This document shows positions 51,987-62,276 of a stretch of 64,000 nt of DNA, one piece after another (position 1 is the first letter of the stretch; the number at the start of each line of letters is the position of its first letter). The DNA comes from Tabrizicola sp. (GTDB lineage: Bacteria; Pseudomonadota; Alphaproteobacteria; Rhodobacterales; Rhodobacteraceae). Both the position numbers and the translations under genes were made by a program. Below the pieces are notes generated by a model, which was not told the origin of the DNA, did no database searches, and saw nothing but the letters and a program-made list of their open reading frames with translations. The DNA is taken from assembly GCF_030694085.1 (NCBI RefSeq), contig NZ_JAUXZE010000046.1, forward strand, positions 107,899 to 171,898. Direction: 5' to 3'.

Positions 51987-53432
51987 CTACTCGGGGTCGA
52001 CGCGCGAGATCAACCGTTCGTCGCAAGGCGCCACACGCAGGATGTTGGTGGTGCCCTTGACGTTGAAGGGCACGCCTGCGGTGACGACGATCTGGTCTTC
52101 CTCGGTCGCGAAGCCGTCGGCCCGTGCGGCACTGACTGCGGCCAGAACAGCGCCCTTGAAGCGGTCCTGCGGCGGGGTGATGACGCAGTGCGCCCCCCAG
52201 GTCAGCGCCATCCGGCGGGCTGTGGACATCAGCGGAGTCAGGGCGATGATCGGGACATGCGGGCGTTCGCGGGCGACGAGGCTGGCCGTCGTCCCGGTCT
52301 GGCTGAAGCAGCAGATCGCCTTGATGTTCGTCGCCTCGGCAATTTCGCGGGCAGCGGCGACGATGCCGTCGGCCACCGATTCGCGGCGGACCTGACGGCT
52401 GGCCTCGATCACCGAGCGGAAGGTCGGGTCCTTCTCGACGCTCATCGCGACGTCGTTCATCGTGCGGACCGCCTCGACCGGGTATTTTCCCGCGGCGGAT
52501 TCGGCCGACAGCATGACGGCGTCCGCGCCTTCGTAGATGGCGGTGGCGACGTCCGAGACCTCGGCCCGGGTGGGCACGGGCGATTCGATCATCGATTCCA
52601 GCATTTGCGTCGCGACGATCACCGGCTTGGCCGCAGCACGCGCGCCACGCACCAGGCGCTTCTGGATCGGCGGGACCGAAGTGACGGGCAGTTCCACGCC
52701 AAGGTCACCGCGCGCCACCATGATCCCGTCCGAGACCTGGAGGATCGCATCATATGCCTTTACGGCGGCGGGTTTCTCGATCTTGGACAGGATGGCGGCA
52801 CGGCCCTTGGCCAGGGTCCGCGCTTCGATCACGTCCTCGGGACGCTGGACAAAGGACAGGGCCAGCCAGTCCACGCCGAGCTCGCAGACGAATTCCAGAT
52901 CGCCCCGGTCCTTTTCGGACAGCGCCGCCACCGGCAGCACGACATCGGGGACGTTCACGCCCTTGCGGTTGGAAATCGTCCCGCCGACGACCACGGTGCA
53001 ATCGGCGAAGTCCTTGCCGCAGGCATTGACATGCAGGCGGATCTTGCCGTCGTTCACCAGAAGCGAGGTGCCGGGTTCCAGTGCCGCGAATATTTCGGGG
53101 TGTGGCAGGTTCACACGATGGACGTCGCCGGGCACGCTGGACAGGTCCATGCGGAAGGCCGCGCCCTCGACCAGTTCCTCGGCGCCGTTGGCAAAGACGC
53201 CCACGCGCAGCTTCGGGCCCTGCAGGTCGGCCAGGATGCCGATCGGGCGGCCAAGGTCCTTTTCGACCTGGCGGATGATTGCGTGGCGCTTGGCGATATC
53301 CTCGTGGACGCCGTGGCTCATGTTCAGGCGGAACACATCGGCCCCCGCCTCGAACAAGGCGCGGATCATCTCGTAGCTGCTGGATGCCGGGCCAAGCGTG
53401 GCCACAATCTTCACGTTGCGGTGACGGCGCAT
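51987..53432 (-). CDS. pyk: pyruvate kinase
   Basis: A 481-residue glycolytic enzyme making pyruvate and ATP from phosphoenolpyruvate. It has VKIVATLGPAS at the N-terminus, RLNMSHG, the active-site KIEKPAAV and GIMVARGDLGVEL signature, then VATQMLESMIESPVPTRAEVSDVA and the C-terminal regulatory domain. The start is the ATG at 53432, six bases after AGGAGG; an ATG at 53438 lies too close to that site. Confidence 0.97.
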   Translation of the reverse strand: MRRHRNVKIVATLGPASSSYEMIRALFEAGADVFRLNMSHGVHEDIAKRHAIIRQVEKDLGRPIGILADLQGPKLRVGVFANGAEELVEGAAFRMDLSSVPGDVHRVNLPHPEIFAALEPGTSLLVNDGKIRLHVNACGKDFADCTVVVGGTISNRKGVNVPDVVLPVAALSEKDRGDLEFVCELGVDWLALSFVQRPEDVIEARTLAKGRAAILSKIEKPAAVKAYDAILQVSDGIMVARGDLGVELPVTSVPPIQKRLVRGARAAAKPVIVATQMLESMIESPVPTRAEVSDVATAIYEGADAVMLSAESAAGKYPVEAVRTMNDVAMSVEKDPTFRSVIEASRQVRRESVADGIVAAAREIAEATNIKAICCFSQTGTTASLVARERPHVPIIALTPLMSTARRMALTWGAHCVITPPQDRFKGAVLAAVSAARADGFATEEDQIVVTAGVPFNVKGTTNILRVAPCDERLISRVDPE

Positions 53433-53581
53433 CGCCATCCTCCTGCTGATAAATTCCGGTTCATGTGGGCCGAGGGCCTTATGGCGCAACTCTGGACATC
53501 CCGCAACGCTTTCCCGCCGCTCTTCGCTGCCTTTCAGTTGCTCATCGCTGGCGTCCCGCGAAGAACGACCTTAAGGGAGGG

Positions 53582-54334
53582 ATGAGCAGCCACGAGAGAA
53601 TTGCCTTGGCCTTCAGGATCGATGGAGAGCACCGGCCCGGCCGCTGGCTGGTGACCTGCGACCACGCGTCGAACCGGGTGCCGGACTGGGTGAACGGCGG
53701 CGATCTGGGCATCCCGGCCGAGGACATGGCGCGCCATATCGCCTGGGACGTGGGCGCGGCGGGGGTTGCATCGGCGCTGGGGAGGTTGCTGGACAGCCCG
53801 GCGATCCTGTCGGATTTCAGCCGCCTGGTCATCGACCCGAACCGGGGCGAGGACGACCCGACCCTGGTGATGAAGCTGTATGATGGCACCATCATCCCGG
53901 CCAACCGTCATGCGGGACCGGAGGAGGTCGAGCGGCGGCTGGACCGGCTTTATCGCCCCTATCACGCGGCCTATGCCCGCCTTGCGGCGCTGAGGCCGGA
54001 CCGGGTGATCGTCGCGGTCCATTCCTTCACCCCCTGCCTGCGGGGGCGGGCCTTGCGGCCCTGGCATGTCGGGGTGCTGTATTCCCATGTGGACGAACGC
54101 TTTTCGAAGCCGCTGATCGCGCGCCTGCAGGCCGAGACCGACCTGTGCATCGGCGACAACGAGCCCTATTCGGGCCACCTGCCCGGCGACGCGATCGACC
54201 GGCACGCCTTGCGTCTGGGGCGGCACAACACACTTATAGAAGTAAGGAACGACCTGATCGCCACACCCGCCGAGCAGGAGCATTGGGCGACGCGGCTGGC
54301 GGGGATCCTGACCGAAGTGCTGGAGGACCTGTGA
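53582..54334 (+). CDS. N-formylglutamate amidohydrolase family protein
   Basis: A 250-residue FGase-fold hydrolase. It has VTCDHASNRVPDW near the N-terminus, the SRLVIDPNRGEDDPTL block and HSFTPCLRG, then DNEPYSGH and the C-terminal EVRNDLIATP. Family members hydrolyse N-formylglutamate in histidine breakdown, but stand-alone copies may act on other N-acyl amino acids; no hut genes are adjacent. The ATG follows AAGGGAGGG. It is coupled to the DUF1244 gene (TGATG). Confidence 0.9.
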   Translation: MSSHERIALAFRIDGEHRPGRWLVTCDHASNRVPDWVNGGDLGIPAEDMARHIAWDVGAAGVASALGRLLDSPAILSDFSRLVIDPNRGEDDPTLVMKLYDGTIIPANRHAGPEEVERRLDRLYRPYHAAYARLAALRPDRVIVAVHSFTPCLRGRALRPWHVGVLYSHVDERFSKPLIARLQAETDLCIGDNEPYSGHLPGDAIDRHALRLGRHNTLIEVRNDLIATPAEQEHWATRLAGILTEVLEDL

Positions 54335-54648
54335 TGGACGACGCAACCCGGACTGAACTGGAAGCCGCGGCCTTCCGCGCGCTGGTGCACCACCTGATGG
54401 TCAAGCGACCCGAGGTGCAGAACATCGACCTGATGAACCTGGGCGGGTTCTGCCGCAACTGCCTGAGCCGCTGGTATCGGGAGGCCGCAGCCGAGCGCGG
54501 CATCGAGATGACCAAGGACCAGGCGCGCGAGGTGGTCTACGGGATGCCCTATGCCGATTGGGTGGCCCGGAACCAGACCGAGGCGGATGCGGGCAAGGAG
54601 GCGGCGTTCCAGAAGGCGTTTGCCGAAAACGTCGGCAAGACCGACTGA
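54334..54648 (+). CDS. DUF1244 family protein
   Basis: A 104-residue protein matching DUF1244: VQNIDLMNLGGFCRNCLSRW and VVYGMPYADWVARNQ are diagnostic. It is a small helical protein with a CxxC-like pair (CRNC). The function is unknown. It overlaps the upstream amidohydrolase stop by one base and is probably co-expressed with it. Confidence 0.92.
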   Translation: MDDATRTELEAAAFRALVHHLMVKRPEVQNIDLMNLGGFCRNCLSRWYREAAAERGIEMTKDQAREVVYGMPYADWVARNQTEADAGKEAAFQKAFAENVGKTD

Positions 54649-54709
54649 CACCGCATTTGTGATCGGGGGTCGAATCGCGCCCGGGAGCCGTTTCTGCTAG
54701 GGTGCGGGT

Positions 54710-55360
54710 ATGCTTCTGGATTCCCGCCACCAGTATTCCCGCGCTGAACGTCTGAGCGATGCCATCGTGCACGCCCTGGGGATCGGTGCGGCGCTGATCG
54801 CGGTGCCGGTCCTGATCGCGCTTGCGGTAATCCTGCGCGGCGATGCACCTGCCGTCGCCTCGACCACCATCTACGGACTGGCGCTGCTGACGATGCTGGT
54901 CTTCTCGGCGCTGTTCCATCTGACGACGCGGCCCCGCCTGCGGCGGGTGTTCCGCAGTCTGGACCACACCGCGATTCTGTGCCTGATCGCTGCGACCCAT
55001 ACACCGTTCGTTCTGTTGTCAGGGGCCGACGCGACGGGGCTTCTGGTCGCGCTCTGGGTCGCGGCCCTTGCTGGGGCCGGCCTGCGCGCCTTTGCGCCTG
55101 ACCGGCTGAAACTGGTGGCCATCGCTCTGGCGCTTGGGATGGGCTGGGCCGGGCTGATTGGCGGGGGTGCGCTCTTTGCGCTTCTATCGACCCCGGTGAT
55201 GGTGCTGATTACCTTTGGCGGCGTGCTTTACACGGTGGGAGTGGGATTCTGTGTCTGGGAGCGGCTGCCGTTCCACTACACGATCTGGCATCTGTGCGTG
55301 CTTGCCGCGAGTGCGGTTTTCTATGCCGCCGTCACGGTGCAACTGGTGCAGTCGGCGTGA
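54710..55360 (+). CDS. hemolysin III family (TrhA/YqfA, PAQR-like) membrane protein
   Basis: A 216-residue seven-helix membrane protein of the PAQR/hemolysin III superfamily. It has YSRAERLSDAIVHALGIG at the N-terminus, the Ser/His-containing SALFHLTTRP and DHTAILCLIAATHTPF, and the C-terminal FHYTIWHLCVLAASAVFY. These supply the three conserved His ligands. The bacterial members affect membrane lipid homeostasis; hemolysis is not implied. A GTAGGGTGGGC palindrome follows the stop. Confidence 0.92.
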   Translation: MLLDSRHQYSRAERLSDAIVHALGIGAALIAVPVLIALAVILRGDAPAVASTTIYGLALLTMLVFSALFHLTTRPRLRRVFRSLDHTAILCLIAATHTPFVLLSGADATGLLVALWVAALAGAGLRAFAPDRLKLVAIALALGMGWAGLIGGGALFALLSTPVMVLITFGGVLYTVGVGFCVWERLPFHYTIWHLCVLAASAVFYAAVTVQLVQSA

Positions 55361-55376
55361 AGTCTGACGCGGGCGT

Positions 55377-55399
55377 AGGGTGGGCGATCCGCCCACCCT
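55377..55399. repeat. palindrome AGGGTGGGC-GATCC-GCCCACCCT
   Basis: Perfect 9-bp arms with a 5-nt loop, starting 17 bp after the hemolysin III stop. The GTAGGGTG beginning resembles copies 1 and 2 of the other palindrome, but the core differs. It may act as a terminator. Confidence 0.6.
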
Positions 55400-55530
55400 C
55401 CCCACTCTAGCGCAAAAGCCACAGGGCAACCCCAAGCCTCTCAGCGGGCAGGGTTTTTTGTGGACCTCTCGCGCGTGACTGGCTATCGTTCGTGCAAACG
55501 GGGCGGATAGACCCTGCGATTGAGGCAGTA

Positions 55531-56721
55531 ATGGCGTTTCCTGAGCGGTTTTCGAACCTGCCGGACTATGCGTTTCCGCGTCTGCGGAAGCTTCTGGACG
55601 CACATCCTCCGGGTGGTGCGCCCATCGCCATGACCATCGGCGAGCCGCGTCACGCGATGCCGGATTTTGTCGGGCCGATCCTTGCCGCCAACCTGTCGGG
55701 CTTCGCCGTCTACCCGCCGAACGACGGCACACCCGAGCTTCTGGCGGCCATCGCGGGCTGGATCGCCCGGCGCTATGGGGTGGCGGTGGCCGAGGACCGG
55801 CTGATGGTGCTGAACGGCACCCGCGAGGGCCTTTTCAACGCCTGCATCGCCCTGTGTCCCGAACAGAAGAACGGCCAGAAGCCGGTCGTGCTGATGCCGA
55901 ACCCGTTCTATCAGGTCTATGCGGTGGCCGCGCTGACCGTCGGGGCCGATCCGGTCTATGTTCCCGCCACCGCCGCCAATGGCTTCCTGCCCGATTATGG
56001 CAGCCTGCCCAGGGACGTGCTGGACCGGGTGGCAGTGGCCTATATCTGCTCGCCGGCCAATCCGCAGGGGGCGGTGGCGTCGAAGGAGTATCTGGCGGAC
56101 CTGCTGGTTTTGGCCGAGAAGCACGACTTCAAGGTGCTGGCCGACGAGTGCTATTCCGAGATCTGGCGCGAAACGCCGCCTTCTGGTCTCTTGCAGGTCG
56201 CGGCGCAGCAGGGCGCGGACCCGGAGCGAGCGGTGGTCTTCCATTCGCTGTCCAAGCGGTCGAACCTGCCCGGCTTGCGGTCGGGCTTCGTCGCGGCCGG
56301 ACCGCAGTCGATGCTGCGTATCCGGCAGTTGCGCGCCTTTGCGGGTGCGCCGCTGCCCCTGCCCCTGCAACGGGTGGCCGAGGCATGCTGGCAGGACGAG
56401 GCGCATGTGACGGCGTCCCGCGCGCAGTATCAGCAGAAGTTCCGCGATGCAGACCAGATTTTCGCAGGGGTGCAGGGCTATCAGGCGCCGGAGGGTGGGT
56501 TCTTCCTGTGGCTGCCGGTCGAGGATGGCGAGGCGGCGGCTTTGAAATTGTGGCGCGAGACGGGGGTGCGGGTTCTGCCCGGCGGCTACCTCTCGCGCGA
56601 TGCGGGGGGCCAGACCGGAGTGGCCAACCCCGGCAAGGGATATATCCGGGTGGCGCTGGTCGCTGCTCAAGAAGAAACGCAGCGCGGGCTGACTTTGCTG
56701 CGCGACTGCATCTACGGGTGA
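55531..56721 (+). CDS. dapC: class I/II aminotransferase, probable succinyldiaminopimelate transaminase
   Basis: A 396-residue PLP-dependent fold-type I aminotransferase. It has the N-terminal [14 protein letters not shown] typical of DapC-like proteins, [18 protein letters not shown], the Asp in [10 protein letters not shown], and the PLP Lys in [15 protein letters not shown]. It would convert N-succinyl-2-amino-6-ketopimelate to succinyl-DAP, completing the branch with dapD and dapE in this window. It is followed 11 bp later by ftsK. Confidence 0.82.
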   Translation: MAFPERFSNLPDYAFPRLRKLLDAHPPGGAPIAMTIGEPRHAMPDFVGPILAANLSGFAVYPPNDGTPELLAAIAGWIARRYGVAVAEDRLMVLNGTREGLFNACIALCPEQKNGQKPVVLMPNPFYQVYAVAALTVGADPVYVPATAANGFLPDYGSLPRDVLDRVAVAYICSPANPQGAVASKEYLADLLVLAEKHDFKVLADECYSEIWRETPPSGLLQVAAQQGADPERAVVFHSLSKRSNLPGLRSGFVAAGPQSMLRIRQLRAFAGAPLPLPLQRVAEACWQDEAHVTASRAQYQQKFRDADQIFAGVQGYQAPEGGFFLWLPVEDGEAAALKLWRETGVRVLPGGYLSRDAGGQTGVANPGKGYIRVALVAAQEETQRGLTLLRDCIYG

Positions 56722-56732
56722 GTGAGGGACGA

Positions 56733-59681
56733 ATGGCTTCGTATCAGGCACGGCAGCGCGATCCGCTTCTGGACCAGGGCACACAGGCGATGCTGGAACG
56801 CCGGGGGCGCGAGCTTCTGGGGCTGGTTCTGCTGCTGGCAGCGCTGGGGTTCACGCTGATGCTGTGGAGCTACTCGCCCGAGGACCCGGGCTGGATGGTG
56901 GCGACCGAGGAACCGGCGCAGAACATGTTCGGGCGGTTCGGGGCGGCCGTCGCCTCGACCCTGATCATCCTGATCGGCAAGGGCGCCTGGACGATCCCGC
57001 TGATCTTCGCGGCCTGGGGCCTGCGCTTCATGGCCCACCGGGGCGGCGAGCGGGCCATCGGTCGCGTCGTGTTCGCCGTGATCGCAGTGGCCTTCGCAGC
57101 GGTTCACTGCGCGACGCTGGTGCCGGGGAACGACTGGACCCACACTTTCGGCCTTGGTGGCCTGTTTGGCGATACGGTCACGGGGTCGCTTCTGGGCATG
57201 ATCCCGGGAAGCGCGGGCTTCGGGCTGAAATTCCTGTCGCTGCTGACCTTCGGCGGCCTGATCGCGATGATGCTGTTCGTCACCGGGTTCGACATGGACG
57301 AGCTTAGGACGATCCAGCGCTTCCTTCTTCTGGGGTCGATCCTGGGCTACTCCGCGCTGCGGCAGGCGCTGGGAAGCGGGGCGCGCGGCGCGTTGAGCGG
57401 GGCCGCGGCCTTGCAGGACCGGGCGCGGACGCGGTCGGCCAACATCACTGCGGCACGGGGGTATGAGCCTCCGGCGGCGATGGGGCGCGATGTGCCCGTC
57501 TCGCGTCGGGTCATGCCGCCGGTCACGGGGGCAATGGCGCCCGAACCGCTGCGGGCGGCACCTGCGCGGGCGATGCCGGCCTCATTGCGGTCCGAGCCGC
57601 GTCCTGCGCCGGAGCCCGAATATGCCCCCGCCCCCGTCAAGGAGAAGCTGGGTCTCTTGGAGCGTCTGCGTCGCAAGGCCCAGCCCGAGCCGGAACTGAT
57701 CGAGGTCGAGCCGACCTGGGACGCCGCAATGCCGCAGGAGGACCGGATCAAGGCGCGGATTTCCGATGTGATCCGCACCCGCGTGATGCGGACGCCGGAC
57801 TTCCCGGTCGCCCCGCCGCCACTGCCGACAGCCGCGCGTGTGGAACCGCCGGTGATGCGGCCGAAGGGACCCGTGGTGCTGATGGCCGACACGCGGCCCC
57901 TGCCCCGGACCACCCCGCCCGCGGCTGTTCCTGCCTGGGAGCCGGAGGTCGAGGAAGATGAACCGCTCGCCTATACCGAGGCAGCGGCCTGGGATGATCA
58001 GGACGATCTTGCCGATTATCCGCTGGACGATCTGGAGGACGAACTGCCCCCCGCCCGTCCGATGGTCTTTGCGCCCGATCGCAAGGCCGTGGTGCAGCAT
58101 GCGGTGAAGAAGGCGGCCCCATCCCGGCAGGCGATGGCGGAAAGCCAGCCCGCGCTGCGATTCGACGAACCGGCGCAGGTCTATGAGCTGCCGCCGCTGA
58201 ACCTGCTGACCGCCCCGGTCAAGGTGCAGGGCAATCAGCTGTCGGACGAGGCGCTGGAAGAAAACGCACGGATGCTGGAAAGCGTCCTGGACGACTATGG
58301 CGTCAAGGGCGAGATCACGGCGGTCCGCCCCGGCCCGGTCGTGACGATGTACGAACTGGAACCCGCGCCGGGCCTGAAGGCCAGCCGCGTGATCGGGCTG
58401 GCCGATGACATCGCGCGGTCGATGTCGGCGCTTTCCGCCCGTGTCTCCACCGTGCCTGGCCGGTCGGTCATCGGGATCGAACTCCCGAACGCCCACCGCG
58501 AGAAGGTGGTCCTGCGCGAGATCCTGTCCGCCCGCGACTTTGGCGACAGCCATCTGCGGCTGCCATTGGCACTGGGCAAGGACATCGGCGGCGAGCCTGT
58601 CGTGGCGAACCTGGCTAAGATGCCGCACCTGCTGATCGCCGGGACCACGGGGTCGGGGAAGTCGGTTGCGATCAACACGATGATCCTGAGCCTTCTTTAC
58701 AAGCTGACGCCCGAGGAATGTCGGTTGATCATGATCGACCCGAAGATGCTGGAACTTTCCGTCTATGACGGCATCCCGCATCTTCTGTCCCCTGTCGTCA
58801 CTGACCCGAAAAAGGCCGTCGTGGCCCTGAAATGGGTCGTCAGCGAGATGGAGGAACGGTATCGCAAGATGTCCAAGATGGGCGTGCGCAACATCGAGGG
58901 CTACAACGGCCGCGTGCGTGAGGCGCTGTCGAAGAACGAGATGTTCAAGCGCACGATCCAGACCGGCTTCGACGAAGAAACCGGCGATCCGGTCTTCGAG
59001 ACCGAAGAATTCGCCCCCGTCACACTGCCCTATATCGTCGTCATCGTCGACGAGATGGCCGACCTGATGATGGTGGCGGGGAAAGAGATCGAAGCCTGCA
59101 TCCAGCGCCTGGCGCAGATGGCGCGGGCCAGCGGCATCCACCTGATCATGGCGACGCAGCGGCCCTCGGTCGACGTCATCACCGGCACGATCAAGGCGAA
59201 CTTCCCGACGCGGATTTCCTTCCAGGTGACGTCTAAGATCGACTCGCGGACCATCCTGGGCGAACAGGGGGCGGAGCAGCTTCTGGGCGCGGGCGACATG
59301 CTTTACATGGGCAATGGCGCGAAGATCACCCGTATCCACGGGCCGTTCGTCAGCGATGAGGAAGTCGAAGAGATCGTCAACCACCTGAAATCCTTCGGGC
59401 CGCCGGTCTACATGTCGGGCGTCGTCGAAGGGCCGGAGGACGAGCGTGACAACGAGATCGACGCCGTGCTGGGCCTGAACTCGGAGGGCGATGACACGCT
59501 GTACGACCAAGCCGTGGCCATCGTGGCGCGGGACCGCAAGTGCTCGACCAGCTACATCCAGCGGAAGCTGGGCATCGGCTACAACAAGGCCGCGCGTCTG
59601 GTCGAACAGATGGAAGAGGAAGGCGTGGTCACGCGCGCCAACCACGTCGGCAAGCGCGAGATCCTGGTCGAGGAACGCTAA
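56733..59681 (+). CDS. ftsK: DNA translocase FtsK
   Basis: A 982-residue FtsK/SpoIIIE translocase. Four membrane segments lie in the first 200 residues, followed by a Pro/Glu-rich linker (about 210-500). The motor domain has Walker [28 protein letters not shown] (Walker B) and [13 protein letters not shown]. The C-terminal gamma winged helix ([20 protein letters not shown]) reads KOPS polarity sites. It pumps chromosome ends at the septum and activates XerCD. The ATG at 56733 follows GAGGGA; a GTG at 56718 overlapping the upstream stop is possible. Confidence 0.96.
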   Translation: MASYQARQRDPLLDQGTQAMLERRGRELLGLVLLLAALGFTLMLWSYSPEDPGWMVATEEPAQNMFGRFGAAVASTLIILIGKGAWTIPLIFAAWGLRFMAHRGGERAIGRVVFAVIAVAFAAVHCATLVPGNDWTHTFGLGGLFGDTVTGSLLGMIPGSAGFGLKFLSLLTFGGLIAMMLFVTGFDMDELRTIQRFLLLGSILGYSALRQALGSGARGALSGAAALQDRARTRSANITAARGYEPPAAMGRDVPVSRRVMPPVTGAMAPEPLRAAPARAMPASLRSEPRPAPEPEYAPAPVKEKLGLLERLRRKAQPEPELIEVEPTWDAAMPQEDRIKARISDVIRTRVMRTPDFPVAPPPLPTAARVEPPVMRPKGPVVLMADTRPLPRTTPPAAVPAWEPEVEEDEPLAYTEAAAWDDQDDLADYPLDDLEDELPPARPMVFAPDRKAVVQHAVKKAAPSRQAMAESQPALRFDEPAQVYELPPLNLLTAPVKVQGNQLSDEALEENARMLESVLDDYGVKGEITAVRPGPVVTMYELEPAPGLKASRVIGLADDIARSMSALSARVSTVPGRSVIGIELPNAHREKVVLREILSARDFGDSHLRLPLALGKDIGGEPVVANLAKMPHLLIAGTTGSGKSVAINTMILSLLYKLTPEECRLIMIDPKMLELSVYDGIPHLLSPVVTDPKKAVVALKWVVSEMEERYRKMSKMGVRNIEGYNGRVREALSKNEMFKRTIQTGFDEETGDPVFETEEFAPVTLPYIVVIVDEMADLMMVAGKEIEACIQRLAQMARASGIHLIMATQRPSVDVITGTIKANFPTRISFQVTSKIDSRTILGEQGAEQLLGAGDMLYMGNGAKITRIHGPFVSDEEVEEIVNHLKSFGPPVYMSGVVEGPEDERDNEIDAVLGLNSEGDDTLYDQAVAIVARDRKCSTSYIQRKLGIGYNKAARLVEQMEEEGVVTRANHVGKREILVEER

Positions 59682-59704
59682 GACGCCCAATCGTTAAGCG
59701 CGAC

Positions 59705-59737
59705 AAGGGCCCTGCCGGAGGATTCCGGTGGGGCCTT
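59705..59737 (+). terminator. hairpin after ftsK
   Basis: AAGGGCCCTGCCGGA and TCCGGTGGGGCCTT pair over about 14 bp with a GGAT loop, 24 bp after the ftsK stop. A U-run is lacking beyond TTAAG. Confidence 0.6.
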
Positions 59738-59791
59738 AAGCATTTAGGCACTTCGGACTCAATCGTGCCTCAATCCAGCCGCAATCCAACC

Positions 59792-59806
59792 ACAACCTCA
59801 GGTTGT
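59792..59806. promoter_or_regulatory. short palindrome upstream of the kinase gene
   Basis: ACAACC-TCA-GGTTGT is a perfect 15-bp dyad located 88 bp before the kinase ATG. It could be an operator or chance; no regulator is adjacent. Confidence 0.3.
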
Positions 59807-59893
59807 AAATCGTGTCCGGTTTTCGCCACAGAATCGACATGGTGCTGCAGTGGGGCCGGAAGTTGCGTCTTGGGGTAAGGGGGCCCCTGGAAC

Positions 59894-61306
59894 ATGGCAT
59901 TTGACACGTCCGATACGCTGAACCGCTCGGACCTGAGCGACGAGCTTCTGCCCGGCACCTCGCTGTTTCATGGCCAGTACCGCATCGTCCGCTACATCAA
60001 CAGCGGCGGGTTCGGGATCACCTATCTGGCCAAGGACAGCCTGGACCGCGAGGTGGTGATCAAGGAGTGTTTCTCGTCGACCTTCTGCCGCCGGACGGAA
60101 ACGCGGGTCCGGGCGCGGTCGCTGTCCACGCGCGACCACATGCGGCGGATCGTCAAAAGCTTCCTGAACGAGGCGCGAAGCCTGGCCAGCCTGAAGCACC
60201 CCAACATCGTCGGCGTGCATCAGGTCTTCGAGGACAATGACACTGCGTATATGGCGATGGACTATATCCGGGGCCATGATCTTCTGGAGATCGTGGACGA
60301 GAAGAAGGCGACTCTGACCCCCGACCAGATCGTGACCATCGCCGGCAAGCTGGTCTCGGCCATCGGCTATATCCACGGGCGGGGGCTCTTGCATTGTGAC
60401 ATCTCGCCCGACAACATCTTCGTCACCCCGGAGGGCGAGCCGATCCTGATCGACTTTGGCGCGGCGCGGCGCAGTGCGGCGGGCGAGGCGCGGAAGTTTT
60501 CGGGCCTGAGCGTGGTGAAGGACGGCTATTCCCCGCACGAGCTTTACGCGGGGGGCGGAAACTCGGGACCGTGGAGCGACATCTACTCGTTGGCTGCGTC
60601 TCTGTACCACGCGATCAGCGGCACGGCGCCAGAGAACTGCCAGTCGCGGCTGTCGGCGAAGGCAGAAAAACGGCCCGATCCCTGCCGTCCTCTGGCGGGG
60701 CGGGTCGCGGGCTATCCGGTGGGGTTTCTGGAAAGCATCGACCGGGCGATGGCGGTGATACCTGCTGCCCGCTTCCAGAGAGCCGAGGAGTGGCAGCGCG
60801 TCCTTCCCCAGCCCGAGCCAAAGGACCGCAAGGTGGTGCTGCTGCGCCGGCTGGTGCCGATGGGCGCCGCCGGTGAGGGTCCGGCCCGCGCCGTGATCCC
60901 GGAAGCGCGTCCTGCGCCACTTCCCGTCCGCCCGCGCCGCACCTTCCTGCGCGGGAACGAGGCCGACATTTCGGGTCTGCGTCGGGTCAGCGGGTTTGTC
61001 GGTGCCTGGTTGGTCGACAGTGCGACCGGGCACGTGCTGGCAGCCGAGCAGGAGGAGGGGCTGCACGACCATGAGGCCACAATGGCCGCAGCGATCGGTC
61101 TGGGCCGGGCGCACCTGCGGGCGATGGAACTGGTCGACGACAGTGTCGAGGATATCCTGGTCACGCTGGGCCATAGCGTGCTTCTGATCCGCCCCCTGGC
61201 GCAGTCCCCGAAGGCTTTTCTCTGCGTCACGATGGACGCGGAAACCGCAAATCCCGGTCTGGCCCGGGTTCAGCTGCGGCGGATTGCGCAGACGATCCGG
61301 TTATAA
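59894..61306 (+). CDS. serine/threonine protein kinase with C-terminal roadblock/LC7-like domain
   Basis: A 470-residue soluble protein. Residues 28-300 are a Hanks-type kinase: glycine loop NSGGFGIT (36-43), Lys57 in VVIKE, Glu93, catalytic loop HCDISPDN (167-173, Cys replacing the Arg of HRD, so non-RD) and DFG at 187. A Pro/Arg-rich linker leads to residues 354-470, which resemble a roadblock/LC7 domain (GAWLVDSATGHVLA, then LLIRPL and ANPGLARVQLRRIAQTI). No transmembrane helix or PASTA domain is present. It follows ftsK after a terminator-like hairpin. The target is unknown. Confidence 0.88.
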   Translation: MAFDTSDTLNRSDLSDELLPGTSLFHGQYRIVRYINSGGFGITYLAKDSLDREVVIKECFSSTFCRRTETRVRARSLSTRDHMRRIVKSFLNEARSLASLKHPNIVGVHQVFEDNDTAYMAMDYIRGHDLLEIVDEKKATLTPDQIVTIAGKLVSAIGYIHGRGLLHCDISPDNIFVTPEGEPILIDFGAARRSAAGEARKFSGLSVVKDGYSPHELYAGGGNSGPWSDIYSLAASLYHAISGTAPENCQSRLSAKAEKRPDPCRPLAGRVAGYPVGFLESIDRAMAVIPAARFQRAEEWQRVLPQPEPKDRKVVLLRRLVPMGAAGEGPARAVIPEARPAPLPVRPRRTFLRGNEADISGLRRVSGFVGAWLVDSATGHVLAAEQEEGLHDHEATMAAAIGLGRAHLRAMELVDDSVEDILVTLGHSVLLIRPLAQSPKAFLCVTMDAETANPGLARVQLRRIAQTIRL

Positions 61307-61309
61307 CCG

Positions 61310-62137
61310 TCAGGACAGCTCCAGCTGATTGCGTCGGGTGCCGTGCGTCGCCACATCAAGGATCTGTGCCAGAACGACGCTGACCACGACGGAAAAGAGC
61401 GCAAGCTCGATATAGGTGATCCGAAGCGATTGCCCGATAATGATCGCCAGCGGGTGCGACACGATGATCCAGGTCGACATCCGACCACACCAGTCCGAAG
61501 TCTGCGTGGCGGACAGGTGGATCGACATGCAGAGCAGGGCGAGCGCAGTTCCGACAAGGATTGTGATGTTGTCCGGCGCAGGGCGTCCAAGAAAGAGGAT
61601 CGCCGAACTGAACAGCAGTGTCACGACCGCCAGACGCCACCCCCAGGCAAAGAAGGCGATCCCGACAAGGATCGGAATGATGCCGAAGCTCCACATGCCA
61701 AAGGGCACGGCCTCGGGGGTTCCCTTGACTGCCATGAGCAGCGCCACCAAGAGCGCGGCACCAAGCGAGGCGAGCGGGTGCTGGAACCAGGGCGCAAGGA
61801 CCGCGGCGAGGAAGGCGAAGGGCAGGATCCAGAGGTGATACCAGGTGCCGGTCAGCAGCATGTAGTCTTCCCACCAGGCGAAGGGCGGGGCGTTGATCTT
61901 CAGCGTGAATGCCGTCTGGACGACAGCAAAGATCAGCGACCAGACCAGGAAGGGCAGCAGAAGCCGCCGCGCCTTGGCTGCGATGGTGCCCGTGGTGGGC
62001 AGAGTAAGGATGACAAGCAGAAATGGCACGGATAGATAGGCAACCCGGTTGCCGGGCGCCTGTGTGAAGAACCACACCAGGCCGAGCGCCGCAGCGAACC
62101 GGCCATAGTCGATAAGTCCGTTCCGCTCTGCCGTCAC
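61310..62137 (-). CDS. acyltransferase-3-like polytopic membrane protein
   Basis: A 275-residue integral membrane protein with about 8-9 hydrophobic helices. RNGLIDYGRFAAALGLVWFF near the start, FLVWSLIF, and the GTWYHLWILPFAFLAAVLAP segment recall acyltransferase family 3 (OafA/NodX-like) proteins that O-acylate surface glycans. The usual catalytic His of the first helix is not obvious here, so activity is uncertain. A GTG at 62137 is preferred; an upstream in-frame extension lacks hydrophobicity. It is convergent with the kinase gene. Confidence 0.72.
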   Translation of the reverse strand: MTAERNGLIDYGRFAAALGLVWFFTQAPGNRVAYLSVPFLLVILTLPTTGTIAAKARRLLLPFLVWSLIFAVVQTAFTLKINAPPFAWWEDYMLLTGTWYHLWILPFAFLAAVLAPWFQHPLASLGAALLVALLMAVKGTPEAVPFGMWSFGIIPILVGIAFFAWGWRLAVVTLLFSSAILFLGRPAPDNITILVGTALALLCMSIHLSATQTSDWCGRMSTWIIVSHPLAIIIGQSLRITYIELALFSVVVSVVLAQILDVATHGTRRNQLELS

Positions 62138-62276
62138 GCTGCATTCCCCGCTGCCGACGCATGACGCCAGTGTGCGCCGAAGTTGCGTTTCAATCCAGTG
62201 GGTAATGCGGCTCGCCACATCAGGGAGGCCGCCCCGCGCGATGCAACCATTGGTTACGCCGGGAGGCCCTGTCGGA

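Noticed and set aside
57582..59690. 702-codon open frame antisense to ftsK
   Set aside because: No recognisable motif; mirrors the third-position GC bias of the ftsK motor domain.
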